DNA from: RGIG8748 sp045539515
GTDB taxonomy: Bacteria; Bacillota; Clostridia; UMGS1810
Direction: 5' to 3'
Length of the DNA: 21,430 bases
Assembly (NCBI GenBank): GCA_045539515.1
Contig: JAZQFN010000007.1
Coordinates: forward strand, 1 to 21,430
Both the position numbers and the translations under genes were made by a program. The notes under the pieces are model-generated. The model worked only from the letters and a program-made list of their open reading frames with translations, made no database searches and was not told the DNA's origin. Shown one piece after another: positions 1-6,687 of the stretch. Within the stretch, counting starts at the first letter, position 1, and each line of letters begins with the position of its first letter.

Positions 1-95
1 CCAAAAGCCGCTATTTTACACACTTTGCTTGCTTCGTCATCGCTCATTGCCGTACCTTTGTACTGCCTGCTTCGCGCTTCCTCGCCTGCGTCCAT
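1..95 (-). CDS. N-terminal fragment of an unrecognised ORF, cut by the window edge
   Basis: The minus strand opens with ATG at 95 and stays open to the window edge (about 31 codons seen). An AGGAG ribosome site at 106-110 lies 10 nt upstream. The visible peptide begins MDAGEEARSRQYKG and is highly charged; I recognise no domain. The DNA is built from repeated GC-rich words (GCGAGGAAGCGCGAAGC on the minus strand) and differs in style from its AT-richer neighbours. It could therefore be part of a dispersed repeat that happens to be open rather than a real gene. It lies downstream of the dipeptidase gene on the same strand, with a strong hairpin in between. Confidence 0.3.
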   Translation of the reverse strand, partial: MDAGEEARSRQYKGTAMSDDEASKVCKIAAF

Positions 96-105
96 TTTCG
101 TTCGT

Positions 106-142
106 CTCCTCAGCGTGTCGACTTTATCGACACGCTGAGAGG
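106..142 (-). promoter_or_regulatory. Strong hairpin that could mask a ribosome-binding site
   Basis: An 11-bp perfect stem (CAGCGTGTCGA at 111-121, its complement at 127-137) has a 5-nt loop. On the minus strand the stem is flanked by CTCCT upstream and AGGAG downstream. These can extend the helix past a 2-nt bulge and bury the AGGAG that would serve the ORF starting at 95. No U-run follows, so it is not a typical intrinsic terminator for the dipeptidase gene, although it could still slow polymerase or protect a 3' end. Confidence 0.5.
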
Positions 143-144
143 AG

Positions 145-822
145 TCACTCTCCTATTTTTTGGTTAAATGAACATTTATAAATCGCCGCTTCACCGGTAT
201 AGTAAGCATAAAACTTATTGCCGTAATCATAATGCCACCACTCTGTAGGAAGATTGGTGAATCCGGCTTTGGTCATTGCACCGTATAACATTCTGCGGTT
301 ATTTCTTATTTCATCGTTTAAATTATGCCTTTCAAAATAATCCGTATTTGCCATATCTCCAAAATAATCAAAATAAGTACCCATATCAATCTCGTTGCCA
401 TACTTGTCAATTACAGTAAGATCTACCGCTCCGCCCGTAGCATGTACGGGACCGGCAAACTCATCCATTAATGGCAAAGATACGAATTGTTTCACAAGGC
501 AATCAAGTTCATCCGAACTAAGCTTTGGATTTTCTTCACAAAGTTTTTCTCTGTAATCATTATATAGAGCAAGCTGTACTTCAAAAGGGCGCCAGGCGTC
601 GTAAATCTTAAACCTGTACCCCTCAGGCAGATAACTTTCTGCAAGCTTTAATTTTTCATACGCACCTTTACGCATAAAGCATTTGTTCTGGGAACCTTTA
701 AGTTTAAGATTGTAATAATAAGGCTCGTAAACAAAATCTTTTACTTCTGTCAGCGGTTCACAGCAAATACTATATTTAATATTGTCTTCGGGAAACTCCC
801 TGCTTGGTATTCTATTGTACAT
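145..822 (-). CDS. D-alanyl-D-alanine dipeptidase, VanX/DdpX type (peptidase M15D)
   Basis: This is a zinc dipeptidase expected to hydrolyse D-Ala-D-Ala, either for cell-wall dipeptide recycling or, with VanH/VanA partners, in vancomycin resistance. No such partners are seen here. The 225-residue protein shows the family signature in order: YDAWRP (74-79, with the catalytic-type Arg78), VHATGGAVD (His127 and Asp134 as zinc ligands), and EWWHY (Glu194 base, His197 zinc ligand). The start at 822 is chosen over an upstream TTG-type extension because GGAGG (828-832) sits 5 nt before this ATG and the predicted promoter lies at 850-879. There is no signal peptide, so it should be cytoplasmic like VanX. 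It is divergent from the polysaccharide lyase gene. A family-level call is safe; the true substrate could be another D,D- or L,D-dipeptide. Confidence 0.88.
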   Translation of the reverse strand: MYNRIPSREFPEDNIKYSICCEPLTEVKDFVYEPYYYNLKLKGSQNKCFMRKGAYEKLKLAESYLPEGYRFKIYDAWRPFEVQLALYNDYREKLCEENPKLSSDELDCLVKQFVSLPLMDEFAGPVHATGGAVDLTVIDKYGNEIDMGTYFDYFGDMANTDYFERHNLNDEIRNNRRMLYGAMTKAGFTNLPTEWWHYDYGNKFYAYYTGEAAIYKCSFNQKIGE

Positions 823-849
823 AATATCCTCCGAAAAACTTATATCAAT

Positions 850-879
850 AATATATAATAACACCTCTGTAATTGTCAA
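850..879 (-). promoter_or_regulatory. Sigma-A-type promoter for the dipeptidase gene
   Basis: On the minus strand TTGACA (874-879) is followed after 18 nt by TATATT (850-855), or after 16 nt by TATATA (852-857). The predicted transcript starts roughly 10-20 nt before the GGAGG ribosome site, which supports the start at 822. Confidence 0.65.
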
Positions 880-955
880 CACCGTAAATCAATTGCAAAA
901 AAACCTTTCTTTATTTAAATGTTTGATGTATACTTATAAAAAGGAGGCGTTAAAA

Positions 956-3325
956 ATGAAACTTGATATACAAGAGTTGAAAAAGCTTATACGTGAATTT
1001 CATGATTCGGACTTTGGAGAACCAATTTATTCCCCGGAGCCGGACAAAATGCCCGAAGTATTTCCGCCCAAAGGAAAACATCCCCGAATGGGATTTACCA
1101 AGGAGCGTCTGCCGGAAATACTCAACAACGCGGAAAGCGGCGACAACAAATATGCTTTTGCGGAAGTAATGCGGCTTTCGGATATTGATTGTGACGGAGT
1201 AATTCGGGACATAACAAATCAGGAAGTCAGCAACAATGTAAGAACCGTTAACTGCGAGATACATAACATAATACTGTGCAAAGCCTTCCGTTACGCGGCA
1301 TACGGTGATGAAAGATACGGTTACGAAGCAATATACGCGTTAAAGAACTATCTTAAATCTTGCGACAAAAATATGGATAGCTCCTATGCAGAAGAGTACC
1401 ACATATCCCTTACAATGACAGCAGCTATGAGTATGGTGGGCTGTGTATATGACTGGTGTTATCCCCTGCTTGCGGAAAGCGACCGCAAACAACTTGTAGG
1501 CGGAGCTACAAGCAAGTGTGCCGCACATCTGGAGTTTCCGGAATATCCACCAAAAAAAGGCGGAGGTGTGTGCGGGCATCAGAGTGGGCCTCCCTTTCTT
1601 ACAGGATGGGTACCGCTTGTACTTGCGATTTATGATGAATATCCCGAGTATTACAATGTGATTTTCGACCTGATGCTTCACACAATAGTACCCGGTCAGA
1701 ATTATGTGGTACAATCCGGCTTCCACGGTCAAGGTGTAGCATATGCAGCATCAAGGCTATCAAGTCTTATGAAAGCAGAATGCTGGTACTCATATATGCA
1801 TGACAATAAAAAGCATCTATTTTCCGAAAAAGTTGAAGAAGCTTGTATTACATTTCTTAAAACAATCCGCCCTGACGGAGAAACACTTCGTATAGGTGAC
1901 GATTTCTTTCAGGGAAGAAGATTCTCTCATATTATAATCTGTTCTTTCCTGGGTGCAGGTCTGTATAAAAATCCTGTGTTAAAAGAATTTGCCGCACAGC
2001 AAACAGATGAGTTTTCAATATTCTGGATACACGGTATGCAACCTCTGGACGTGCTTCTTTTTAATGATGCCAATGTTGAAAGAAAATCTCTTGACGCTTT
2101 ACCTCTCGTTACCTGCTATGGTGACCCTACGGGAGCGATAATTGCCAAAACCAACCACAACAGCAAAAACGCAGGAATGGTGTATATGAAAATCGGAACA
2201 TCCTGCTCCGCCAATCACGAGCATAAGGACTGTGGAGATTTTCAGATTTATCACAAGGGTATGCTTATAACCTCTTCCGGTTGTTACAATGGCTACGGCA
2301 GCGAGCACGATATGGGCTACTACAAGCAGACTATATCAAAAAACAGTATCCTGGTATACAATCCCAATATGAAAGACAACGACATATGGCTATATTCCGG
2401 CGGTCAGAGAATAGACGATGCCGCCAACGAAGGCATTGCAAGCCTTGAGGATTGGTTTAATAATCCAAACTTTGAAAGAGCTAAAACCCTCTATATGGGC
2501 TACAAAACCGAAAAGTCATCAAACGGAAAGGAAGAATATCTTTACTCTTATATCGGCGGAGATATTACTAATGCCTATGACAGAGAAACCGTGACGGAAA
2601 TAAAACGACATATGGTTTCAATGACTACATCAAACAAGGTTAACCCAATGGTATTTGTAATATACGATAAAATAACCTCTGTTGACGAAAACTATAAAAA
2701 GACCCTGCTGCTCCACACCCCAAACGAGCCTCTTATCACCGAAATAAACGGAAAACCTTGTTCTGTAGTAACTAACCTTATGAGCAGGCTATACATACAA
2801 TCTCTTCTTACAGATGTCAGATATGAATTTTCAGGCGGTAAGGGAAGAGAATTTCTGGTAAACGGCAAAAACTGCACTCCGTACTTTGAAGGACGTGTGG
2901 AAGGAGTAAAGAACGAATACAACACAGAATACGGCTTTGGAAGAATAGAGATTTCTCCCAGAACGCCCTCAAAGTCGGACAGCTTTATCACCGTAATGTA
3001 TGTAGCTCCCGACACCGACTGTTCACCGTTTCTTAATACCAACTTCAACATTCTTCAGCCTCACCACACCCCTGTTGAAATAGGCGATGAAAATACCGTA
3101 GGTGCATTTATCTTAGGTCAAAGCGTGCTATTCAGCAAAAGCGGCGGTTACATAGAAAATGCTTTCAACGTAACATTACCCCAAAAGGCAGAGCGATGTC
3201 TTATATGCGGCATAAAGCCGGGTATATGGTTAGACAGTGAAGAAAATGAATACACCGTTGATACACAAAGCTGCACTCTGGAATTCAATGACATTTCAGA
3301 AATAACACTAAAACCCAAAAACTAA
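956..3325 (+). CDS. Heparinase II/III-like polysaccharide lyase
   Basis: This 789-residue protein is a probable polysaccharide lyase acting on uronic-acid-containing oligosaccharides by beta-elimination. The N-terminal half looks like the alpha/alpha toroid of the heparinase II / alginate-lyase group (GHQSG near 260; SGFHGQGVAYAASRL near 260-275). The central part carries the heparinase II/III C-terminal-domain signature NHEHKDCGDFQIYHKG, with His421, His423, Asp425 and Asp428. A Tyr- and Gly-rich stretch and TISKNS follow (444-464). Total length is close to Flavobacterium heparinase II. There is no signal peptide, so it should act on imported oligosaccharides in the cytoplasm. The ATG at 956 is preceded by AAGGAGG (941-947); an in-frame extension back to 782 overlaps the divergent gene and is rejected. 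No transporter or other lyase lies next to it. The exact substrate (heparin-like, alginate-like, other) cannot be read from the sequence. Confidence 0.85.
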   Translation: MKLDIQELKKLIREFHDSDFGEPIYSPEPDKMPEVFPPKGKHPRMGFTKERLPEILNNAESGDNKYAFAEVMRLSDIDCDGVIRDITNQEVSNNVRTVNCEIHNIILCKAFRYAAYGDERYGYEAIYALKNYLKSCDKNMDSSYAEEYHISLTMTAAMSMVGCVYDWCYPLLAESDRKQLVGGATSKCAAHLEFPEYPPKKGGGVCGHQSGPPFLTGWVPLVLAIYDEYPEYYNVIFDLMLHTIVPGQNYVVQSGFHGQGVAYAASRLSSLMKAECWYSYMHDNKKHLFSEKVEEACITFLKTIRPDGETLRIGDDFFQGRRFSHIIICSFLGAGLYKNPVLKEFAAQQTDEFSIFWIHGMQPLDVLLFNDANVERKSLDALPLVTCYGDPTGAIIAKTNHNSKNAGMVYMKIGTSCSANHEHKDCGDFQIYHKGMLITSSGCYNGYGSEHDMGYYKQTISKNSILVYNPNMKDNDIWLYSGGQRIDDAANEGIASLEDWFNNPNFERAKTLYMGYKTEKSSNGKEEYLYSYIGGDITNAYDRETVTEIKRHMVSMTTSNKVNPMVFVIYDKITSVDENYKKTLLLHTPNEPLITEINGKPCSVVTNLMSRLYIQSLLTDVRYEFSGGKGREFLVNGKNCTPYFEGRVEGVKNEYNTEYGFGRIEISPRTPSKSDSFITVMYVAPDTDCSPFLNTNFNILQPHHTPVEIGDENTVGAFILGQSVLFSKSGGYIENAFNVTLPQKAERCLICGIKPGIWLDSEENEYTVDTQSCTLEFNDISEITLKPKN

Positions 3326-3333
3326 ATTACACA

Positions 3334-3371
3334 AAAAAGCCTTTGCGGAATCTAAACCGCAAAGGCTTTTT
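3334..3371. terminator. Bidirectional intrinsic terminator between convergent genes
   Basis: A perfect 15-bp stem (3334-3348 with 3357-3371) starts in an A-run and ends in a T-run, so it gives a U-tail on both strands. It closes the lyase gene (ends 3325) and the Na/Pi cotransporter gene (ends 3385). Confidence 0.92.
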
Positions 3372-3384
3372 AAGTGTTTGTATA

Positions 3385-5142
3385 TTACTGTATTACGTAC
3401 TTTTCTTTGTATTCTGCATATCTGCGGGCAAAGTCATTTTCGCCCTCAGTCTTAACGTGGCTGAGATACTCGTGAGTATCGAAGCTTCCGTGAGCAATTT
3501 CAAGCATACATACAGCGATGTTTGAGCAATGGTCGGAAATTCTTTCGAAATTCGTAAGAATATCGGAGAGTACAAAGCCGTACTCAACGGTACAATGACC
3601 TTCTTTAAGTCTTTCAATATGACTTGCTTTGATTTTTCTCTTAAGTCTGTCAATAACCTGCTCAAGAGGCTCTACAAGCTTGGCACTTTCCAAATCTTCT
3701 TTTAAAAGGCTGTTAACAGTAAGCTCCATAATCTCGCACACAGCTGCTCTTATAACATCTATATCCCTCTTTGCTCCCTCAGAGAACTCAATCTGCTTAT
3801 CGTGCATTTCCTGAGCAACCTCAAGAAGATTCACAGAGTGGTCACTCATTCTCTCCAGGTCACCTATTATATGAAGAAGCTCTGTAACCATTTTGGAATC
3901 ACTGTCTGTAAGGCTCTTTGAAGAAAGCTTTACAAGATATGTGCTGAGTTTATCTTCATAGGTGTCGACTTCTTTTTCAGCAGCAACAATTCCATCAACC
4001 TTGTTTGGGTCATAATGGTTTATCATATCTGTAGCTTTAAGGATGGAATCCTGTGTTAAATGCGCCATGGAACGAACAAGATCCTGACACTTTTCAACAG
4101 CAAAACCGGGCATATCCAGGAATCTGTCATCCAAAGCACTGAATACATCCTGCTTAGGCTGCTGTTTGCTTCCGCGAATAGTCTTAACAGCCAATGCTTC
4201 TATCTGCTTGCAGAAAGGAATGAGAATTACCGTGGAGAGTATATTGAACAATGTATGAACCACCGCTATATCGAAAGGTGTAACATTATCCTCCATAAAT
4301 TCAAAGCCTATAGCAAAGTCCAAAAGATAGAACAAAACCGAAACAACAACAACGCCTATCATTTTGATGTATACACAAGATATTGCAACTCGCTTTGAAT
4401 CAGTATTACCGCTCATGGCAGAAAGCACAGGTGTTATGGTTGTACCGATATTCTGACCCAAGATAATCGGGATTGCCACAGAATACGGAATGGTACCTGT
4501 AAGGGCCAATGCCTGAAGTATACCTACCGAAGCCGAGGAAGACTGAATGATTGCTGTAAGAAGCATACCGGTAATAATGCCGAGAACAGGATTTTCAAAC
4601 ATTACAAGTATTTCCTGGAATGTGGCACTTTCCTTAAGACCGGCCATGGAATCACTCATAGTTTCCATACCAAACATAAGCACTGCAAAGCCAAGGAGAA
4701 TAGTTCCTATATCTCTCCTGGACTGCTTCTTGCTCATCATGGTAAGAAGTATACCTATAGCTGCCAGAATAGGTGTAAAAGATGAGGGCTTAAATATCTT
4801 AATCCAGAAGGTATCTCCGGAAAGACCGGAAAGACCGAGAAGCCATGACGTAACAGTAGTTCCTACATTGGCGCCCATAATAACGCCCATAGTCTGACCA
4901 AGATTCATAATACCCGAGTTAACAAAACCAACGAGCATTACGGTAGTAGCCGAGGAAGACTGAATAACAGCCGTAACAAAAAATCCCAACAAAAATCCCT
5001 TGAAACGGTTTGAAGTAAGCTTTGCAAGGAATGATTCCAGCTTACCTCCGGCGAGTTTTTTAAGACCGTCGCCCATTACATCCATACCGTACAGGAAGAG
5101 GGCCAACCCGCCAATAAGTGTCAATACATTGAAAAAGTCCAT
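3385..5142 (-). CDS. Na+/phosphate cotransporter family protein with C-terminal PhoU domain
   Basis: This 585-residue membrane protein has two Na/Pi-cotransporter repeats, each with the diagnostic QSSSA motif (61-65 and 200-204), followed by GANVGTT and GQNIGTT. A third membrane segment group runs to about residue 312. A soluble PhoU-like helical domain with repeated xxRMSDH/ERISDH elements follows (about 350-560). The architecture matches bacterial NptA/YjbB-type proteins that move phosphate with sodium; the PhoU domain probably gates or regulates. ATG at 5142 has GGAGG (5149-5153) 6 nt upstream, so the 34-residue upstream extension is rejected. It lies 122 nt downstream of spo0A with its own promoter and a strong terminator. 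Confidence 0.92.
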   Translation of the reverse strand: MDFFNVLTLIGGLALFLYGMDVMGDGLKKLAGGKLESFLAKLTSNRFKGFLLGFFVTAVIQSSSATTVMLVGFVNSGIMNLGQTMGVIMGANVGTTVTSWLLGLSGLSGDTFWIKIFKPSSFTPILAAIGILLTMMSKKQSRRDIGTILLGFAVLMFGMETMSDSMAGLKESATFQEILVMFENPVLGIITGMLLTAIIQSSSASVGILQALALTGTIPYSVAIPIILGQNIGTTITPVLSAMSGNTDSKRVAISCVYIKMIGVVVVSVLFYLLDFAIGFEFMEDNVTPFDIAVVHTLFNILSTVILIPFCKQIEALAVKTIRGSKQQPKQDVFSALDDRFLDMPGFAVEKCQDLVRSMAHLTQDSILKATDMINHYDPNKVDGIVAAEKEVDTYEDKLSTYLVKLSSKSLTDSDSKMVTELLHIIGDLERMSDHSVNLLEVAQEMHDKQIEFSEGAKRDIDVIRAAVCEIMELTVNSLLKEDLESAKLVEPLEQVIDRLKRKIKASHIERLKEGHCTVEYGFVLSDILTNFERISDHCSNIAVCMLEIAHGSFDTHEYLSHVKTEGENDFARRYAEYKEKYVIQ

Positions 5143-5181
5143 AATATTCCTCCGTATTTGTCCATTGTTAAATACATCTAA

Positions 5182-5211
5182 ATTATAACTTATTCTATGT
5201 AAAGTTTGCAA
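5182..5211 (-). promoter_or_regulatory. Promoter for the Na/Pi cotransporter gene
   Basis: On the minus strand TTGCAA (5206-5211) is followed after 18 nt by a perfect TATAAT (5182-5187). It lies about 30 nt upstream of the ribosome site. No terminator is visible between spo0A and this promoter, so read-through from spo0A is also possible. Confidence 0.6.
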
Positions 5212-5264
5212 GGGGTTTAATCTTAAATTTATGTAAAATAACAAAAATTATACATTTAGCTTGT

Positions 5265-6041
5265 TCAGCTCACTTTCATTTCAAGGCGTATTTTATCAGC
5301 AATCATAGCTATAAATTCGCTGTTGGTAGGCTTTCCTCTTGTGCTTAAAATAGTATACCCAAAAAGCTCATTTAATATATCCGGATTTCCTCTGTCCCAG
5401 GCAACCTCTATAGCATGGCGGATTGCTCTTTCAACTCTTGAGGAAGTAGTGTTATAATGCTTGGCAACTGTGGGATAAAGAAACTTAGTAATCGAATTAA
5501 TCGCATCCATATCTTCTATAACCATCATTATGGCATCTCTTATGTACTGGTATCCCTTGATGTGCGCCGGCACACCAAGTTGCTGAATATACATAGTGAT
5601 ATTGGTTTCTAGATCCTTTATACTTCCGCTTGAAGACCCGTTTGATGTGTCCTTGGCCTTTTCATTGGTAATGTCGTCCATTCTGTCTGCCAGAGCCTCC
5701 ATATCAAATGGCTTTATAAAGTAGAACTCTGCGCCAAGTCTTGTGGCATTGGCAATTATGGAATCATATCCGCTGGCGGAAAATGCTATAATTCTCGGCT
5801 TTTTTACAAGTGCGGTATTGTTGGCAATTCTACCCATAAGGGTAAGACCATCCATAACCGGCATCACGATATCCGTCAGCAAAATATCAGGCTTGGTTTC
5901 AAGTACCATCTCATAACCTGTTTTGCCGTCGTATGCCGTGCCCAGAACTTCGTATCCGTCTTTTGCAGACAAAAAATCCCTGATGCTTGCGCAAAATTCT
6001 CTGTTATCATCCACGATAACCACAGTTTTCTTTCTTTTCAT
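5265..6041 (-). CDS. spo0A: Stage 0 sporulation response regulator Spo0A
   Basis: Spo0A is the master regulator of endospore formation: a phosphorylated receiver domain controls DNA binding by the C-terminal domain. The 258-residue protein has a receiver domain (1-120) with acidic pocket DD (11-12), phosphoacceptor Asp57 in LLTDIVMP, Ser88 and Lys110 (FIKPFD). A linker is followed by the characteristic Spo0A C-terminal helical domain (about 150-258), with IKGYQYIRDAI, a recognition region TSSRVERAIRHAIEVAW and the ending GKPTNSEFIAMIADKIR. Length matches the family (B. subtilis 267). The ATG has GGGAGG (6051-6056) 9 nt upstream. Unlike the usual arrangement, no spoIVB lies upstream: the next 640 bp are gene-free and contain an insertion-sequence remnant. 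No cognate kinase is present. Confidence 0.97.
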   Translation of the reverse strand: MKRKKTVVIVDDNREFCASIRDFLSAKDGYEVLGTAYDGKTGYEMVLETKPDILLTDIVMPVMDGLTLMGRIANNTALVKKPRIIAFSASGYDSIIANATRLGAEFYFIKPFDMEALADRMDDITNEKAKDTSNGSSSGSIKDLETNITMYIQQLGVPAHIKGYQYIRDAIMMVIEDMDAINSITKFLYPTVAKHYNTTSSRVERAIRHAIEVAWDRGNPDILNELFGYTILSTRGKPTNSEFIAMIADKIRLEMKVS

Positions 6042-6091
6042 AATAAAAAACCTCCCAAAAAAAATTAAAATTTTTCAAAAACTTTAAGTTT

Positions 6092-6121
6092 ATTTTACTT
6101 GGTAAATGACAGGCTTTACAA
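6092..6121 (-). promoter_or_regulatory. Possible vegetative promoter of spo0A
   Basis: On the minus strand TTGTAA (6116-6121) is followed after 18 nt by TAAAAT (6092-6097), about 35 nt before the ribosome site. Both hexamers are imperfect and the whole region is very AT-rich, so chance matches are likely. Confidence 0.35.
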
Positions 6122-6168
6122 CAAAGTTTTTTTATTTTGCCATATTATTCCATTTTAATAAACAAAAC

Positions 6169-6184
6169 AACGGCAAACGCCGTT
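6169..6184 (-). promoter_or_regulatory. Small hairpin in the spo0A upstream region
   Basis: AACGGC (6169-6174) and GCCGTT (6179-6184) form a 6-bp stem with a 4-nt loop. On the minus strand it is followed by GTTTTGTTT, so it could be a weak terminator or attenuator ahead of spo0A. This holds only if transcription starts upstream of it. Confidence 0.4.
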
Positions 6185-6195
6185 TTACAGCACTT

Positions 6196-6298
6196 TTCGA
6201 CCTTTTTTTGAACTTTCAAAGTACAATAATCCAAAAATTTTGAACACGTTTTTTGTCGATTATGTGCTCTTTTAAAAAAAGAGAGATATTTTGACGAA
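6196..6298. promoter_or_regulatory. Candidate cluster of Spo0A boxes upstream of spo0A
   Basis: One exact match to the 0A-box core TGNCGAA is seen at 6292-6298 (TTTTGACGAA context). There are two one-mismatch sites: TGTCGAT at 6254-6260 and GGTCGAA on the minus strand (6196-6202). They lie 155-257 bp upstream of the spo0A start. Autoregulation of spo0A through such boxes is known in Bacillus; applying it here is inference. Confidence 0.4.
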
Positions 6299-6316
6299 TT
6301 TTCTTCGGGTTTCTCT

Positions 6317-6364
6317 CAAAAAAAAGGGAGTGTGAATTAATTCAGCGAATTAATTCACACTCCC
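6317..6364 (-). terminator. Strong intrinsic terminator on the minus strand
   Basis: An 18-bp perfect stem (6326-6343 with 6347-6364; arm GGGAGTGTGAATTAATTC) closes on a 3-nt loop and is followed on the minus strand by an uninterrupted T-run (6318-6325). It would stop transcription from the GH2 gene and the IS remnant before the spo0A control region. Confidence 0.88.
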
Positions 6365-6522
6365 TTAGGGAATAGGAAAAAACGATTCAGAATTGTCAAA
6401 TCGAACTCAAAGCAAGGCTTTGACTTGCTTTGAGTGGTAACCCGAAGGCGTGCGAAGGCACGTCGAGAGGTGAGATTTGGCAATAGCAAAAAGGCATATA
6501 TATGAAGAAAAACATCTGGAAA
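6365..6522. repeat. Gene-free, hairpin-rich stretch, probably a dispersed intergenic element
   Basis: The 158 bp next to the IS end hold a perfect 12-bp stem (ACTCAAAGCAAG at 6405-6416, partner 6424-6435) and a small GTGC/GCAC hairpin at 6446-6457. A minus-strand reading frame crosses the stretch, but it begins inside the IS terminal repeat, has no ribosome site and shows no domain. I interpret the stretch as non-coding and possibly repeated elsewhere in the genome; no second copy is in this window. Confidence 0.4.
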
Positions 6523-6558
6523 TGAAGTGAACCCCAAAGTTTAGACAAAAATTTAATA

Positions 6559-6687
6559 TTAACTTGCTTGTGAATGAGTTCGGTATTGTACCGGACTCAT
6601 TCCTTTTAGTTTCATAGAAATTCTTTCGTTGTTGTAATAATAGATATATCTTTTTAATTCATCAATGAAAGCGTTAACGCTTTCAAA
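6559..6687 (-). pseudogene. C-terminal 42 codons of an IS3-family (OrfB, DDE) transposase
   Basis: The minus-strand translation from 6687 reads FESVNAFIDEL, RYIYYYNNERI and KLKGMSPVQYRTHSQ, then stops at 6559-6561. YYNNxRIxxKLKGMSPVQYR is the hallmark C-terminus of IS150/IS3-type OrfB transposases; the DDE catalytic core (normally upstream) is absent. The fragment is in the same frame as the GH2 gene and separated from it by a single TAA, probably by chance at the deletion joint. Confidence 0.85.
6667..6684. promoter_or_regulatory. Perfect 18-bp palindrome resembling a catabolite-responsive element
   Basis: GAAAGCGTTAACGCTTTC is perfectly palindromic. Read with the preceding T, either strand matches the cre consensus TGWAANCGNTNWCA at 13 of 14 positions. 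It lies inside the transposase remnant just past the GH2 stop, an unlikely place for a GH2 operator, so it may be a coincidence of coding sequence. Confidence 0.25.

Larger units (their letters stand above)
6523..6687 (-). mobile_element. 3' remnant of an IS3-family insertion sequence
   Basis: Only the right end survives: the last 42 codons of the transposase and the terminal repeat region around 6523-6547 (minus strand TTTGTCTAAACTTTGGGG). The left end and most of the transposase are gone. The break falls exactly next to the GH2 stop codon. The remnant is therefore immobile on its own. Confidence 0.8.

Noticed and set aside
145..822. Vancomycin-resistance cluster
   Set aside because: Only a VanX-like dipeptidase is present; no VanH dehydrogenase, D-Ala-D-Lac ligase or VanRS genes.
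782..955. 58-residue N-terminal extension of the polysaccharide lyase
   Set aside because: It overlaps the start of the divergent dipeptidase gene and its promoter; a strong ribosome site marks ATG at 956.
4060..4398. 112-residue plus-strand ORF opposite the Na/Pi cotransporter
   Set aside because: It is a shadow of the cotransporter coding sequence with no ribosome site or domain.
6355..6537. 60-residue minus-strand ORF
   Set aside because: It starts inside the IS terminal repeat, has no ribosome site, crosses hairpins and ends in the terminator stem.
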